Shown here: positions 1 through 4,528 of the stretch, piece after piece
Layout: each line of letters starts with the position of its first letter
How positions within the stretch are numbered: the stretch's first letter is position 1
Origin: an uncultured Alphaproteobacteria bacterium
Lineage (GTDB): Bacteria; Pseudomonadota; Alphaproteobacteria; UBA7985; CAJQQZ01
Length of the DNA stretch: 9,235 nt
Assembly: GCA_905480445.1 (NCBI GenBank)
Contig: CAJQQJ010000420.1
Location: 1-9,235, forward strand
Direction of reading: 5' to 3'
The notes under the pieces: generated by a model
Database searches by the model: none
Told to the model about the DNA's origin: nothing
The model's input: only the letters and a program-made list of their open reading frames with translations
Translations under genes and position numbers: made by a program

Positions 1-456
1 AGTCATGTTGATCCCTGTTCGATAAGGGATGTTGTAAATCATGATTGGACGATCGGTTGCCGAAGCTGCTGCCTCGAAGTGTTCAAAGATACCGTCCTGA
101 GATGGGCGGACATAGTAAGGACAGGTTACCAAGTAGCCATCAATAGGGGATTTGTTCCACTCTTGAATGTCTTTTACTAGACTTTGAGTATGGCTGCTTG
201 AAAGACCGAGAAAAAGGGGGGGACGAGTTTTCTTCTCTCCCAGGACTTCATTGGCGAGGTAGATCAATTGGTTCAGTTCTGACTTGTTGAGCGTCATCCC
301 CTCACCGGTGGTAGCACCCAAGATGTAACCATCAATAGCTTGGTCACGGTAATGCTGAAGTAAGCTTACAAATGAGCCCTTATCAAGCTCACCATCCAAA
401 AATGGAGTGATAATTGGCAACCATACACCGCCAAACCTATGTTCTATTCTCGTCAT
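1..456 (-). CDS. dapA: 4-hydroxy-tetrahydrodipicolinate synthase family protein (DapA), N-terminal 152 residues, cut by window edge
   Basis: This class I aldolase-fold enzyme condenses pyruvate with aspartate semialdehyde, the first committed step of the cytoplasmic lysine/diaminopimelate pathway. Read from the ATG at 456, the protein shows the pyruvate-binding loop GATTGEGMTL (residues 47-56, Thr49/Thr50 equivalent to E. coli Thr44/Thr45). It also has CPYYVRPSQDG (112-122, tyrosine of the catalytic triad) and IYNIPYRTG (140-148, Tyr141 and the carboxylate-binding arginine Arg146). The Schiff-base lysine lies beyond the window. The Asn usual after PYY is Val here and the NVPG/S loop reads NIPY, so a paralogous aldolase of the N-acetylneuraminate lyase superfamily is possible, but the match to E. 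coli DapA around PYY is close. A modest AGGA Shine-Dalgarno sits about 8 nt upstream. An intrinsic terminator lies just before the gene. Confidence 0.85.
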   Translation of the reverse strand, partial: MTRIEHRFGGVWLPIITPFLDGELDKGSFVSLLQHYRDQAIDGYILGATTGEGMTLNKSELNQLIYLANEVLGEKKTRPPLFLGLSSSHTQSLVKDIQEWNKSPIDGYLVTCPYYVRPSQDGIFEHFEAAASATDRPIMIYNIPYRTGINMT

Positions 457-486
457 TGTTTTTGTCCTAAAGGCCGACGGCTGGAC

Positions 487-515
487 AAAAAAAAGCCCCG
501 CTCAAATCGGCGGGG
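487..515 (-). terminator. Strong intrinsic terminator about 31 nt upstream of the dapA start (possible attenuator)
   Basis: On the minus strand CCCCGC (515-510) pairs with GCGGGG (501-496) around an 8-nt loop and is followed by eight T residues (494-487). The plus strand has only five T residues after the stem, so the minus reading is favoured. Only about 31 nt separate the T run from the dapA ATG, too little for a complete promoter beyond the terminator. Either dapA is expressed by readthrough or antitermination, or its promoter overlaps the hairpin. It could alternatively simply end the TfoX-like transcript. Confidence 0.75.
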
Positions 516-520
516 TTTTT

Positions 521-534
521 GTTAATCGATTAAC
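521..534. promoter_or_regulatory. Perfect 14-bp palindrome GTTAATCGATTAAC, candidate operator
   Basis: The sequence equals its own reverse complement over all 14 bases and sits directly beside the dapA-proximal terminator. A central CG flanked by A/T-rich arms is typical of LacI/GalR-family operators (the Cra site has a similar core). No regulator gene is in the window, so the assignment is inference. Confidence 0.4.
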
Positions 535-542
535 TCAAAAGT

Positions 543-617
543 TTAATGCACGAACGACCATCCCCCCGGTAAAGGAGGTTTTTGTTTCACTGCAAATGTT
601 GCGACTAAGTTAATCAT
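543..617 (-). CDS. Candidate 24-residue leader peptide upstream of dapA
   Basis: An ATG at 617 opens a 24-codon frame ending in TAA at 543. It begins MINLVATFAV and continues with KQKPPLPGGW before a four-residue end. An in-frame TAG lies only 9 nt upstream of the ATG, so the ORF is self-contained rather than the tail of a larger gene. No Shine-Dalgarno is visible. A promoter-like pair of boxes ends 6 nt before the ATG, so the message could be leaderless. The Pro-Pro-Leu-Pro codons lie over the first arm of a chain of competing hairpins that ends in the dapA terminator. There is no lysine-codon run of the kind expected for a lysine-sensing leader. It may be a chance ORF. Confidence 0.3.
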   Translation of the reverse strand: MINLVATFAVKQKPPLPGGWSFVH

Positions 618-623
618 GAGAAG

Positions 624-653
624 AGACTAGCAATAGAATAGATAAAGGGTCAA
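624..653 (-). promoter_or_regulatory. Candidate sigma-70-type promoter for the dapA leader
   Basis: Minus-strand TTGACCC (653-647) is followed 15 nt later by GCTAGTCT (631-624). These resemble the Caulobacter-type housekeeping boxes TTGaCgS and GCTANAWC, although the spacing is slightly longer than the usual 10-14. The predicted start point falls at or next to the ATG at 617. This is pattern matching only. Confidence 0.35.
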
Positions 654-656
654 GAG

Positions 657-681
657 GTTGGTTCAGGAAGGTTTAACCAAC
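657..681 (-). other. Stem-loop overlapping the stop codon of the TfoX-like gene
   Basis: GTTGGTT (657-663) and AACCAAC (675-681) form a perfect 7-bp stem with an 11-nt loop across the TAA at 673-675. No T run follows on the minus strand, so it is a weak terminator at best. It may stabilise the 3' end of the message. Confidence 0.3.
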
Positions 682-981
682 GTAGACCGCAGCAGCGCTT
701 GCGAAACGCTCGAACTCACTCTTGCCTAGAATGGGGACCTGCACCCACTCTTTCATCGCGCGCCCTTTACCAGAGGGATCCCATAACCGAGCCCCTTCAA
801 TGGCTAGCGCCTTGCCATGGATTGGACTGGGAAGTTTAAAGACAACCGCTTCTTGATGAAAAGCAATCGCAGCTTTGCCACCGACTTTGACACAAGGCTT
901 GCCGAACATCTGGCCGCTAACACCATCATGTTCAGCAGCAAGAAATAGGACCAATCCCTCATAGCGTTCTTCAATTGTCAT
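673..981 (-). CDS. Small TfoX/Sxy N-terminal-domain protein
   Basis: This 102-residue protein has the look of the stand-alone TfoX N-terminal domain family: a MFGKP motif (25-29) after a short N-terminal helix, a beta-rich middle (VKVGGKAAIAF then AVVFKLP), and the hallmark MKEWVQVP (76-83). The namesake TfoX/Sxy proteins affect competence regulation. Short one-domain members like this are widespread in proteobacteria and have no firmly established function, so no role is assigned. The start is supported by AGAAGGA (996-990) 8 nt upstream of the ATG. A terminator upstream (1036-1076) and another downstream (487-515) suggest it may be transcribed on its own, or into the dapA leader. Confidence 0.75.
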   Translation of the reverse strand: MTIEERYEGLVLFLAAEHDGVSGQMFGKPCVKVGGKAAIAFHQEAVVFKLPSPIHGKALAIEGARLWDPSGKGRAMKEWVQVPILGKSEFERFASAAAVYVG

Positions 982-1020
982 TGGTTCAGTCCTTCTGAGG
1001 GTTACGTCTTCTCTAATAAA

Positions 1021-1038
1021 TTTACCCCCTTAGGTAAA
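1021..1038. promoter_or_regulatory. Inverted repeat TTTACC-N6-GGTAAA upstream of the TfoX-like gene
   Basis: TTTACC (1021-1026) and GGTAAA (1033-1038) are perfect 6-bp inverted half-sites with a 6-nt spacer, 40-57 nt upstream of the TfoX-like ATG at 981. The placement suits an operator near the promoter, but it also abuts the T run of the neighbouring terminator. No box-like promoter was convincing. Confidence 0.25.
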
Positions 1039-1076
1039 AATAGAAAAGGCCGACGTCGAATGAGGTCAGCCTTTCC
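1036..1076 (-). terminator. Intrinsic terminator after the 39-residue membrane ORF
   Basis: The minus strand reads GGAAAGGC, A/C mismatch, GAC, an internal loop, then GTC and GCCTTTTC, followed by TATTTTT. AAAGGC (1045-1050) pairs with GCCTTT (1069-1074), and GAC (1052-1054) pairs with GTC (1065-1067). The T-rich tail is on the minus strand only, about 30 nt after the stop of the small ORF at 1103. Confidence 0.65.
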
Positions 1077-1102
1077 GGTAATTGTTTGTATTCATTGCAT
1101 TA

Positions 1103-1222
1103 TTAGACAAAATTCAAAATGGCCAAAGACAGTGCAAAAGCAGTGAACAAGACCATTAAATCAACAGCAACAACAGCAATTCTGGAAAGCTGCTGCACAG
1201 CTTGATGTAAGCGGGAGAACAT
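1103..1222 (-). CDS. Possible 39-residue single-pass membrane protein
   Basis: The ATG at 1222 opens 39 codons ending in TAA at 1103. The protein starts with an amphipathic, positively charged stretch, MFSRLHQAVQQLSR (1-14). A continuous hydrophobic segment follows (about 15-39, IAVVAVDLMVLFTAF and onward), broken only by Asp21. This is the layout of small inner-membrane proteins. A purine-rich GAAGAGA (1239-1233) lies 10 nt upstream as a weak Shine-Dalgarno, inside a hairpin that could hide it. An intrinsic terminator follows about 30 nt after the stop, which supports a transcribed unit. I recognise no family. The plus strand has a competing 28-codon ORF over the same bases, so chance cannot be excluded. 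Confidence 0.4.
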   Translation of the reverse strand: MFSRLHQAVQQLSRIAVVAVDLMVLFTAFALSLAILNFV

Positions 1223-1232
1223 ATCATGCTCA

Positions 1233-1326
1233 TCTCTTCGCTGGCCTTTGGCGCGGAAGAGAGAACCACTCAGTTACTTAGAGGCCGTCTCTTCGCGCGC
1301 TCATCGCTAGCGAAGCCTTTCTTTTT
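1233..1326. promoter_or_regulatory. Four-arm competing hairpin array upstream of the small membrane ORF
   Basis: Four complementary arms lie in series: arm 1 TCTCTTCGC (1233-1241), arm 2 GCGCGGAAGAGA (1251-1262), arm 3 TCTCTTCGCGC (1288-1298) and arm 4 GCGAAG (1310-1315). Arms 1:2 pair over 9 bp and arms 2:3 over 11 bp, each with one bulged G. Arms 3:4 pair over 6 bp plus an inner GCG/CGC. On the plus strand, 3:4 is followed by CCTTTCTTTTT (1316-1326), a terminator arrangement. On the minus strand, arm 1 contains the putative ribosome-binding site of the ORF at 1222. The direction of use is unresolved. Confidence 0.4.
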
Positions 1327-1355
1327 GGGTAAAAAATGACGACTGAAACGGACAA
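1278..1355 (-). CDS. Very tentative 25-codon upstream ORF with TTG start
   Basis: AGAGGAG (1371-1365) precedes a TTG at 1355 by 9 nt. The frame gives a 25-residue peptide beginning SVSVVIFYPKRKASLA after the initiator and ends in TAA at 1278. It runs across arms 4 and 3 of the hairpin array, so its translation could influence which hairpins form before the small membrane ORF. There is no coding evidence beyond the Shine-Dalgarno spacing, and the start is non-ATG. Confidence 0.15.
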   Translation of the reverse strand: MSVSVVIFYPKRKASLAMSARRDGL

Positions 1356-1374
1356 GGCCCGTAACTCCTCTGGT

Positions 1375-1462
1375 TAAAACTGGTATTTTCGTAGCCACAA
1401 CAGCGCGTTGTGGTATCGCAGTTTATAGAAACTACGAATCCACATTACAACCGGTAATTTTA
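1375..1462. other. Three-way-junction-like structured element, possible RNA
   Basis: Nested complementary arms are visible. AAAACTGGT (1376-1384) pairs with ACCGGT and a following T run (1450-1461) with a 2-nt bulge. TTCGTAG (1388-1394) pairs perfectly with CTACGAA (1432-1438). Enclosed are CCACAAC/GTTGTGG (1395-1401 with 1407-1413, 5-nt loop) and GTTT/AAAC (1421-1424 with 1429-1432, sharing one base with the outer stem). The outermost stem has a G-U wobble when read from the plus strand but a C-A mismatch from the minus strand, a slight argument for plus-strand RNA. No known RNA family was recognised. Confidence 0.3.
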
Positions 1463-1543
1463 TCAAATCGCAAGATAGCAACGATTGATTACAGATTAGT
1501 TAATCTTTGAAAGAAAAGTGCGTAAAAGGCCACAAACGGCTAA

Positions 1544-2662
1544 CTAAGCTACCCGCTCTGCGCCGACAATCCATCCACCACCGAGGACTCTTTCACCCTG
1601 ATAGAAGACTGCGGCCTGTCCAGGAGCAATCCCATGATGGCTTTCAACCAACGCAATCTCCGCCATGCCGTCTTGAGTCAACGTGAGTTCTGCCGCAATC
1701 GGCGCCATGATCGACCTCAATTTGACTGAGATCTCAAAAGGTTCATTCTTTTTGAGATCTCCAAGCCAATTGACCTCTTTGACATAGATAACATTACGGG
1801 CAAGCGCCTCTTTAGGACCAACAATAACCTGTTTAGCTGCTGGCTCTAGTTTCACAACATAGAGCGGATCAGCCGTGCCGCCTATGCCGAGGCCCCTGCG
1901 CTGGCCAATCGTATAGTTAATAATACCCTCATGCTGCCCCATGACACGCCCATCAATATGGACAATATCACCGGGGTCGAGCGCACCCGGGCGCATTTTC
2001 GATACGATTGCTGCATAGTTACCGTCAGGCACAAAACAGATATCTTGGCTGTCTGGCTTGTCAGCAACCACCAGACCCATCTTTTCTGCGAACGCACGGG
2101 TTTCAGACTTCGGCTGTCCCCCAAGCGGAAAGCGCAGCATATCCAACTGCTCTTGGGTCGTAGCAAAGAGGAAATAGCTCTGGTCTTTGCTGTCATCGAA
2201 GGCCCGGTGCAGCTCTGATTTACCATCAGCATTGAGCTTACGCTGAACATAGTGACCTGTGGCTAAGACGTCGGCATCCAGATCTTGAGCAGTCGCGAGC
2301 AGATCGCGGAACTTGACGGTTTGATTACAACGCACACAAGGAATCGGTGTTTCACCGCGCATATAAGAGTCAGCAAAATCATCGATCACGGCTTCACGAA
2401 AGCGACTCTCATAGTCGAGCACATAGTGCGGGAAGTCTAAGTCAGTGGCCACGCGGCTGGCGTCATAGATGTCCTGACCAGCACAGCAAGCACCCTTCTT
2501 CTCTAAAACCATTCCATGATCATAGAGCTGGAGCGTGATGCCGATAACGTCATAGCCCTCCTCCTTAAGCATGGCCGCCACCACAGAGGAGTCAACGCCG
2601 CCAGACATGGCAACAACCACGCGGGTATCTTCAGGGGCTTTATCGATGCCAAGTGAATTCAT
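1544..2662 (-). CDS. mnmA: tRNA-specific 2-thiouridylase MnmA
   Basis: MnmA activates the C2 position of wobble uridine 34 in tRNA(Lys/Glu/Gln) with ATP and installs sulfur relayed as persulfide from a cysteine desulfurase; it acts in the cytoplasm. Starting from the ATG at 2662 gives 372 residues, close to E. coli MnmA. The PP-loop SGGVDSS lies near the N-terminus (about 20-26). The catalytic Cys is in PIPCVRCNQTVKF (Cys112), preceded by an extra Cys109, and the second catalytic Cys is in SQDICFVPDG (Cys209). TGHY and NYTIGQRRGLGIGG are also present. The frame stays open to a TTG at 2719, but the added 19 residues precede the conserved core and lack a good ribosome-binding site. AAGAAGAG is immediately upstream of the ATG at 2662, though spaced tightly. 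It is divergent from the 5'-nucleotidase gene. Confidence 0.95.
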   Translation of the reverse strand: MNSLGIDKAPEDTRVVVAMSGGVDSSVVAAMLKEEGYDVIGITLQLYDHGMVLEKKGACCAGQDIYDASRVATDLDFPHYVLDYESRFREAVIDDFADSYMRGETPIPCVRCNQTVKFRDLLATAQDLDADVLATGHYVQRKLNADGKSELHRAFDDSKDQSYFLFATTQEQLDMLRFPLGGQPKSETRAFAEKMGLVVADKPDSQDICFVPDGNYAAIVSKMRPGALDPGDIVHIDGRVMGQHEGIINYTIGQRRGLGIGGTADPLYVVKLEPAAKQVIVGPKEALARNVIYVKEVNWLGDLKKNEPFEISVKLRSIMAPIAAELTLTQDGMAEIALVESHHGIAPGQAAVFYQGERVLGGGWIVGAERVA

Positions 2663-2721
2663 GGGCTCTTCTTGGGGTTTGAGGGGCTTTTGCGAGCATA
2701 TAGGGTCTTTGACGTCCAAAA

Positions 2722-2740
2722 GCTAGGGGCTTGACCTAGC
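2722..2740. promoter_or_regulatory. Inverted repeat GCTAGG-N7-CCTAGC in the mnmA/5'-nucleotidase divergent promoter region
   Basis: A perfect 6-bp inverted repeat with a 7-nt spacer lies between two divergent start codons (2662 and 2792). On the plus strand its right half overlaps TTGACC (2732-2737), a good -35 box, although the matching -10 (TAAGCT, 16 nt on) is poor. The repeat could be an operator acting on either gene. Confidence 0.3.
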
Positions 2741-2791
2741 CCACTCACGCCTTAAGCTAATAAACAGTCAGTTTTAGGAGGAGGAACAGAG

Positions 2792-3679
2792 ATGAGACAG
2801 CTAGCTTTGGCATTCGGCCTTTTTGTTTTCATGTTTGCAGCGCTCGGGAACAAAGCCCAAGCTGAAGACATAGACCTAACCTTTCTATTGATCAGTGACA
2901 TCTACGAGATGGCCAACCCAAAATCCAAACGCGGAGGCTTCGCACGGGTTAATGCAATCGCCCGGGCTGAACGTGCCAAGGGTGGTAACTTGATCTATGC
3001 TCATGCCGGGGATTTCCTCTCCCCTTCCCTCCTTTCAGGTTTCGACAAAGGCGAGCACGTGGTTGAATTGACCAACGTTGTTGCACCCGACATTGTTGTG
3101 CCAGGCAACCATGAGTTCGATCACGGCAAGGAAACCTTCCTTAAGCACATGCAAGAGCTCAATTCCACAATCCTCTCTGCCAACCTACGTCGCGCTGATG
3201 GCACCAAAGTGCCAGGCATCGAAGATTCAATGATGGTGACTTACGGTGACGCCTCAGATCCCATGAAAAGCGTAAAGGTCGGCATTGTTGGCCTAACTCT
3301 CGGCGACACACCCGATCTGTCTAGTCCCGGTGATTTGCTGTTCGCGGACTCGAAAGAAACGGCTAAGGCACAGGCCGAGGCCCTCAAGGTCGCTGGTGCT
3401 GATATTCTCGTTGCCATCCTCCATGAAGACATCGCCACTGACCGAGATCTCTATGATGGTGGTGTTTTCGACTTTGTACTCTCTGGCCACGACCATGACC
3501 TAACGGTGAACTACAACGGTCGCTCCGTGATGGCGGAGCACGATCCGAAGGCGATCTCGTTGTCGCTATTGATGTCACCTTTTCCGTCAGTGAGAGACGT
3601 GGCAAGCGCCGCGTTAAATGGTGGCCCAACTTCCGCATCATTGATTCAGCCACTGTTGCTCCAGATCCTGAAAGCCTGA
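2792..3679 (+). CDS. 5'-nucleotidase/metallophosphatase family protein, N-terminal part, frameshifted
   Basis: This is the metallophosphoesterase half of a UshA-type periplasmic nucleotidase, a family that hydrolyses nucleotide monophosphates or related phosphoesters with two bound metal ions. A very strong AGGAGGAGG (2776-2784) lies 7 nt before the ATG. Residues 1-24 form a signal peptide with an AQA|E cleavage site. Metal-site motifs follow in order: SDIYEM (35-40), HAGDF (71-75), GNHEFDHG (105-112), His211 and GHDHD (232-236). The usual D-x-H of the first motif is D-x-Y. Family-like sequence stops near residue 250; the last 45 or so codons are out of frame, because the expected continuation reads in the -1 frame from about 3544. 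As it stands, the product lacks the C-terminal substrate-binding domain. Confidence 0.85.
   Translation: MRQLALAFGLFVFMFAALGNKAQAEDIDLTFLLISDIYEMANPKSKRGGFARVNAIARAERAKGGNLIYAHAGDFLSPSLLSGFDKGEHVVELTNVVAPDIVVPGNHEFDHGKETFLKHMQELNSTILSANLRRADGTKVPGIEDSMMVTYGDASDPMKSVKVGIVGLTLGDTPDLSSPGDLLFADSKETAKAQAEALKVAGADILVAILHEDIATDRDLYDGGVFDFVLSGHDHDLTVNYNGRSVMAEHDPKAISLSLLMSPFPSVRDVASAALNGGPTSASLIQPLLLQILKA
3539..3558 (+). pseudogene. Single-base frameshift joining the two halves of the 5'-nucleotidase (whole gene 2792-4317)
   Basis: Frame 2 reads family-like sequence through Met-Ala-Glu-His (3530-3541). Family-like sequence resumes in frame 1 as SEGDLVVAIDV from 3544. One missing T after CACGAT would restore a continuous MAEHDSEGDLVVAIDV. 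Frame 1 is open from 3499 and frame 2 stays open to 3679, so there is a long overlap but no slippery heptamer at the switch point. A mutation or a base-calling error fits better than programmed frameshifting. Confidence 0.85.
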
Positions 3680-3681
3680 CC

Positions 3682-4317
3682 TTGGTCGAAGGGTACCAGG
3701 CTAGCCTCTCAAAGGAGCTTGATGTACCAGTTGGAGTAACCACTACTGAACTTGATTCCAGAAAACCTGTTGTGCGCTCTGGTGAAGCCGCAATCGGCAA
3801 CCTGATTGCTGATGCCCAGCGCGCCGTTCACAAGGCGGACATCGCAATCATGGCCGGCGGCGGTATCCGCGGTAACAAGATCTATGATGCAGGCACTGAG
3901 CTCACACGCAGAGACATCCTGACCGAATTGCCCTTCGGCAATCTCAACATCCTATTGGAAGTAACAGGTGAGACTGTGCTAGCAGCTCTGGAAAACGGCG
4001 TTAGCCAGATGGAAAGCGATGCAGGACGCTTCCCTCAGGTGTCTGGTATGAGCTTTACCCTTGATGCCTCTGCAAGCGCTGGCGGTCGTGTGAGCAACGT
4101 AGTGGTTGGTGGGCAGCCCCTCGACCTAGCAGCGAGCTACACACTAGCCGCTAACGACTATATCGCTGGCGGCGGTGATGGTTACAAAATGCTGAAAGGC
4201 TCGAAAGTGTTGGTCGGTGGCTTGTCAGCCAAGTTGCTCGCCAACGACGTCATGGCCTATATCCGCAAGCTTGGCAGCGTGTCACCAGCAGTCGAAGGCC
4301 GGATAACAATGAAGTAG
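3682..4317 (+). CDS. 5'-nucleotidase C-terminal (substrate-binding) domain, downstream fragment of the frameshifted gene
   Basis: This fragment carries the 5'-nucleotidase C-terminal domain that binds the nucleoside. SGEAAIGNLIADA, GGGIRGN, LPFGN and the aromatic substrate-loop motif NDYIAGGGDGYK are all visible in order, and the ORF ends at TAG about 4317. Homology starts well upstream of this ORF: frame 1 from 3544 reads VVAIDVTFSV, then KWWPNFRIIDSATVAPDP, leading directly into the TTG at 3682. The start given is therefore only the first near-canonical start codon, without a ribosome-binding site, and is unlikely to be a genuine start. Without the upstream half it lacks a signal peptide and catalytic metals. 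Together the two pieces would make a protein of about 508 residues, normal for the family. Confidence 0.8.
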   Translation: MVEGYQASLSKELDVPVGVTTTELDSRKPVVRSGEAAIGNLIADAQRAVHKADIAIMAGGGIRGNKIYDAGTELTRRDILTELPFGNLNILLEVTGETVLAALENGVSQMESDAGRFPQVSGMSFTLDASASAGGRVSNVVVGGQPLDLAASYTLAANDYIAGGGDGYKMLKGSKVLVGGLSAKLLANDVMAYIRKLGSVSPAVEGRITMK

Positions 4318-4352
4318 GTAGTGTGAATTCTGAAGTCAGTCACTCCGTTTGT

Positions 4353-4380
4353 TTCTTCCCCGCACTCATTGCGGGGTCCA
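4353..4380 (+). repeat. REP-like palindromic element, copy 1
   Basis: This 28-nt element contains a perfect 7-bp stem CCCCGCA/TGCGGGG (4358-4364 with 4370-4376) around a 5-nt loop, flanked by TTCTT and TCCA. It begins 36 nt after the 5'-nucleotidase stop codon. Together with the inverted copy at 4463-4490 it resembles the mobile palindromic intergenic repeats common in alphaproteobacterial genomes. It may also serve as a transcription barrier between the convergent genes. Confidence 0.65.
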
Positions 4381-4462
4381 GCTTTCATCACACTGAATTT
4401 TGTGAATCCATTCACTGGCATTAGATTGAGTACAAGTATCCGCTCACCGACTCGTTGACCCA

Positions 4463-4490
4463 TGGACCCCACAACAAGTGCGGGGAAGAA
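4463..4490 (-). repeat. REP-like palindromic element, copy 2 (inverted)
   Basis: Its reverse complement matches copy 1 at 25 of 28 positions; the three differences all fall within or beside the loop (C/T, A/G, C/T). The two copies face each other across 82 nt, as in BIME-type REP pairs, and could also fold into one long stem. The sequence between the copies holds no ORF or motif I can name. Confidence 0.6.
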
Positions 4491-4528
4491 TAGGAAAGTA
4501 TCAGGGTGTAGAGATTCTTCGTCCTAAC

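Larger units (their letters stand above)
982..1543. other. 562-bp interval between mnmA and the TfoX-like gene: structured DNA and one probable small gene
   Basis: No gene of ordinary length is present on either strand. The interval contains an 18-bp inverted repeat (1021-1038), a minus-strand terminator (1036-1076), a 39-codon hydrophobic ORF (1103-1222), competing hairpins (1233-1326), a three-way-junction-like fold (1375-1462) and a palindrome AGATTA-GT-TAATCT (1493-1506). No clear terminator follows mnmA: only a 3-bp GCC/GGC stem followed by a T run near 1514-1531 was seen. No tRNA and no conserved core of signal recognition particle RNA was found. Confidence 0.6.

Noticed and set aside
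570..579. Near-perfect Shine-Dalgarno-like TAAAGGAGGT on the plus strand
   Set aside because: The next ATG opens only five codons. The bases are better explained as the complement of the leader ORF and its first hairpin arm.
407..613. 68-codon plus-strand ORF across the dapA start and leader
   Set aside because: It overlaps the dapA coding start antisense, runs through the terminator and palindrome, and has no family-like sequence.
1119..1205. 28-codon plus-strand ORF (MAKDSAKAVNKTIK and onward) antisense to the small membrane ORF
   Set aside because: It has no ribosome-binding site and a compositionally biased Lys/Thr/Ala product. The minus-strand reading has a membrane-protein pattern and a correctly placed terminator.
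2663..2719. Longer MnmA beginning at a TTG at 2719
   Set aside because: The 19 added residues are unlike the family N-terminus, and the TTG lacks a ribosome-binding site.
3499..3679. Programmed -1 ribosomal frameshift in the 5'-nucleotidase
   Set aside because: The direction of shift fits, but no X-XXY-YYZ slippery heptamer or downstream pseudoknot lies at the point where homology changes frame.
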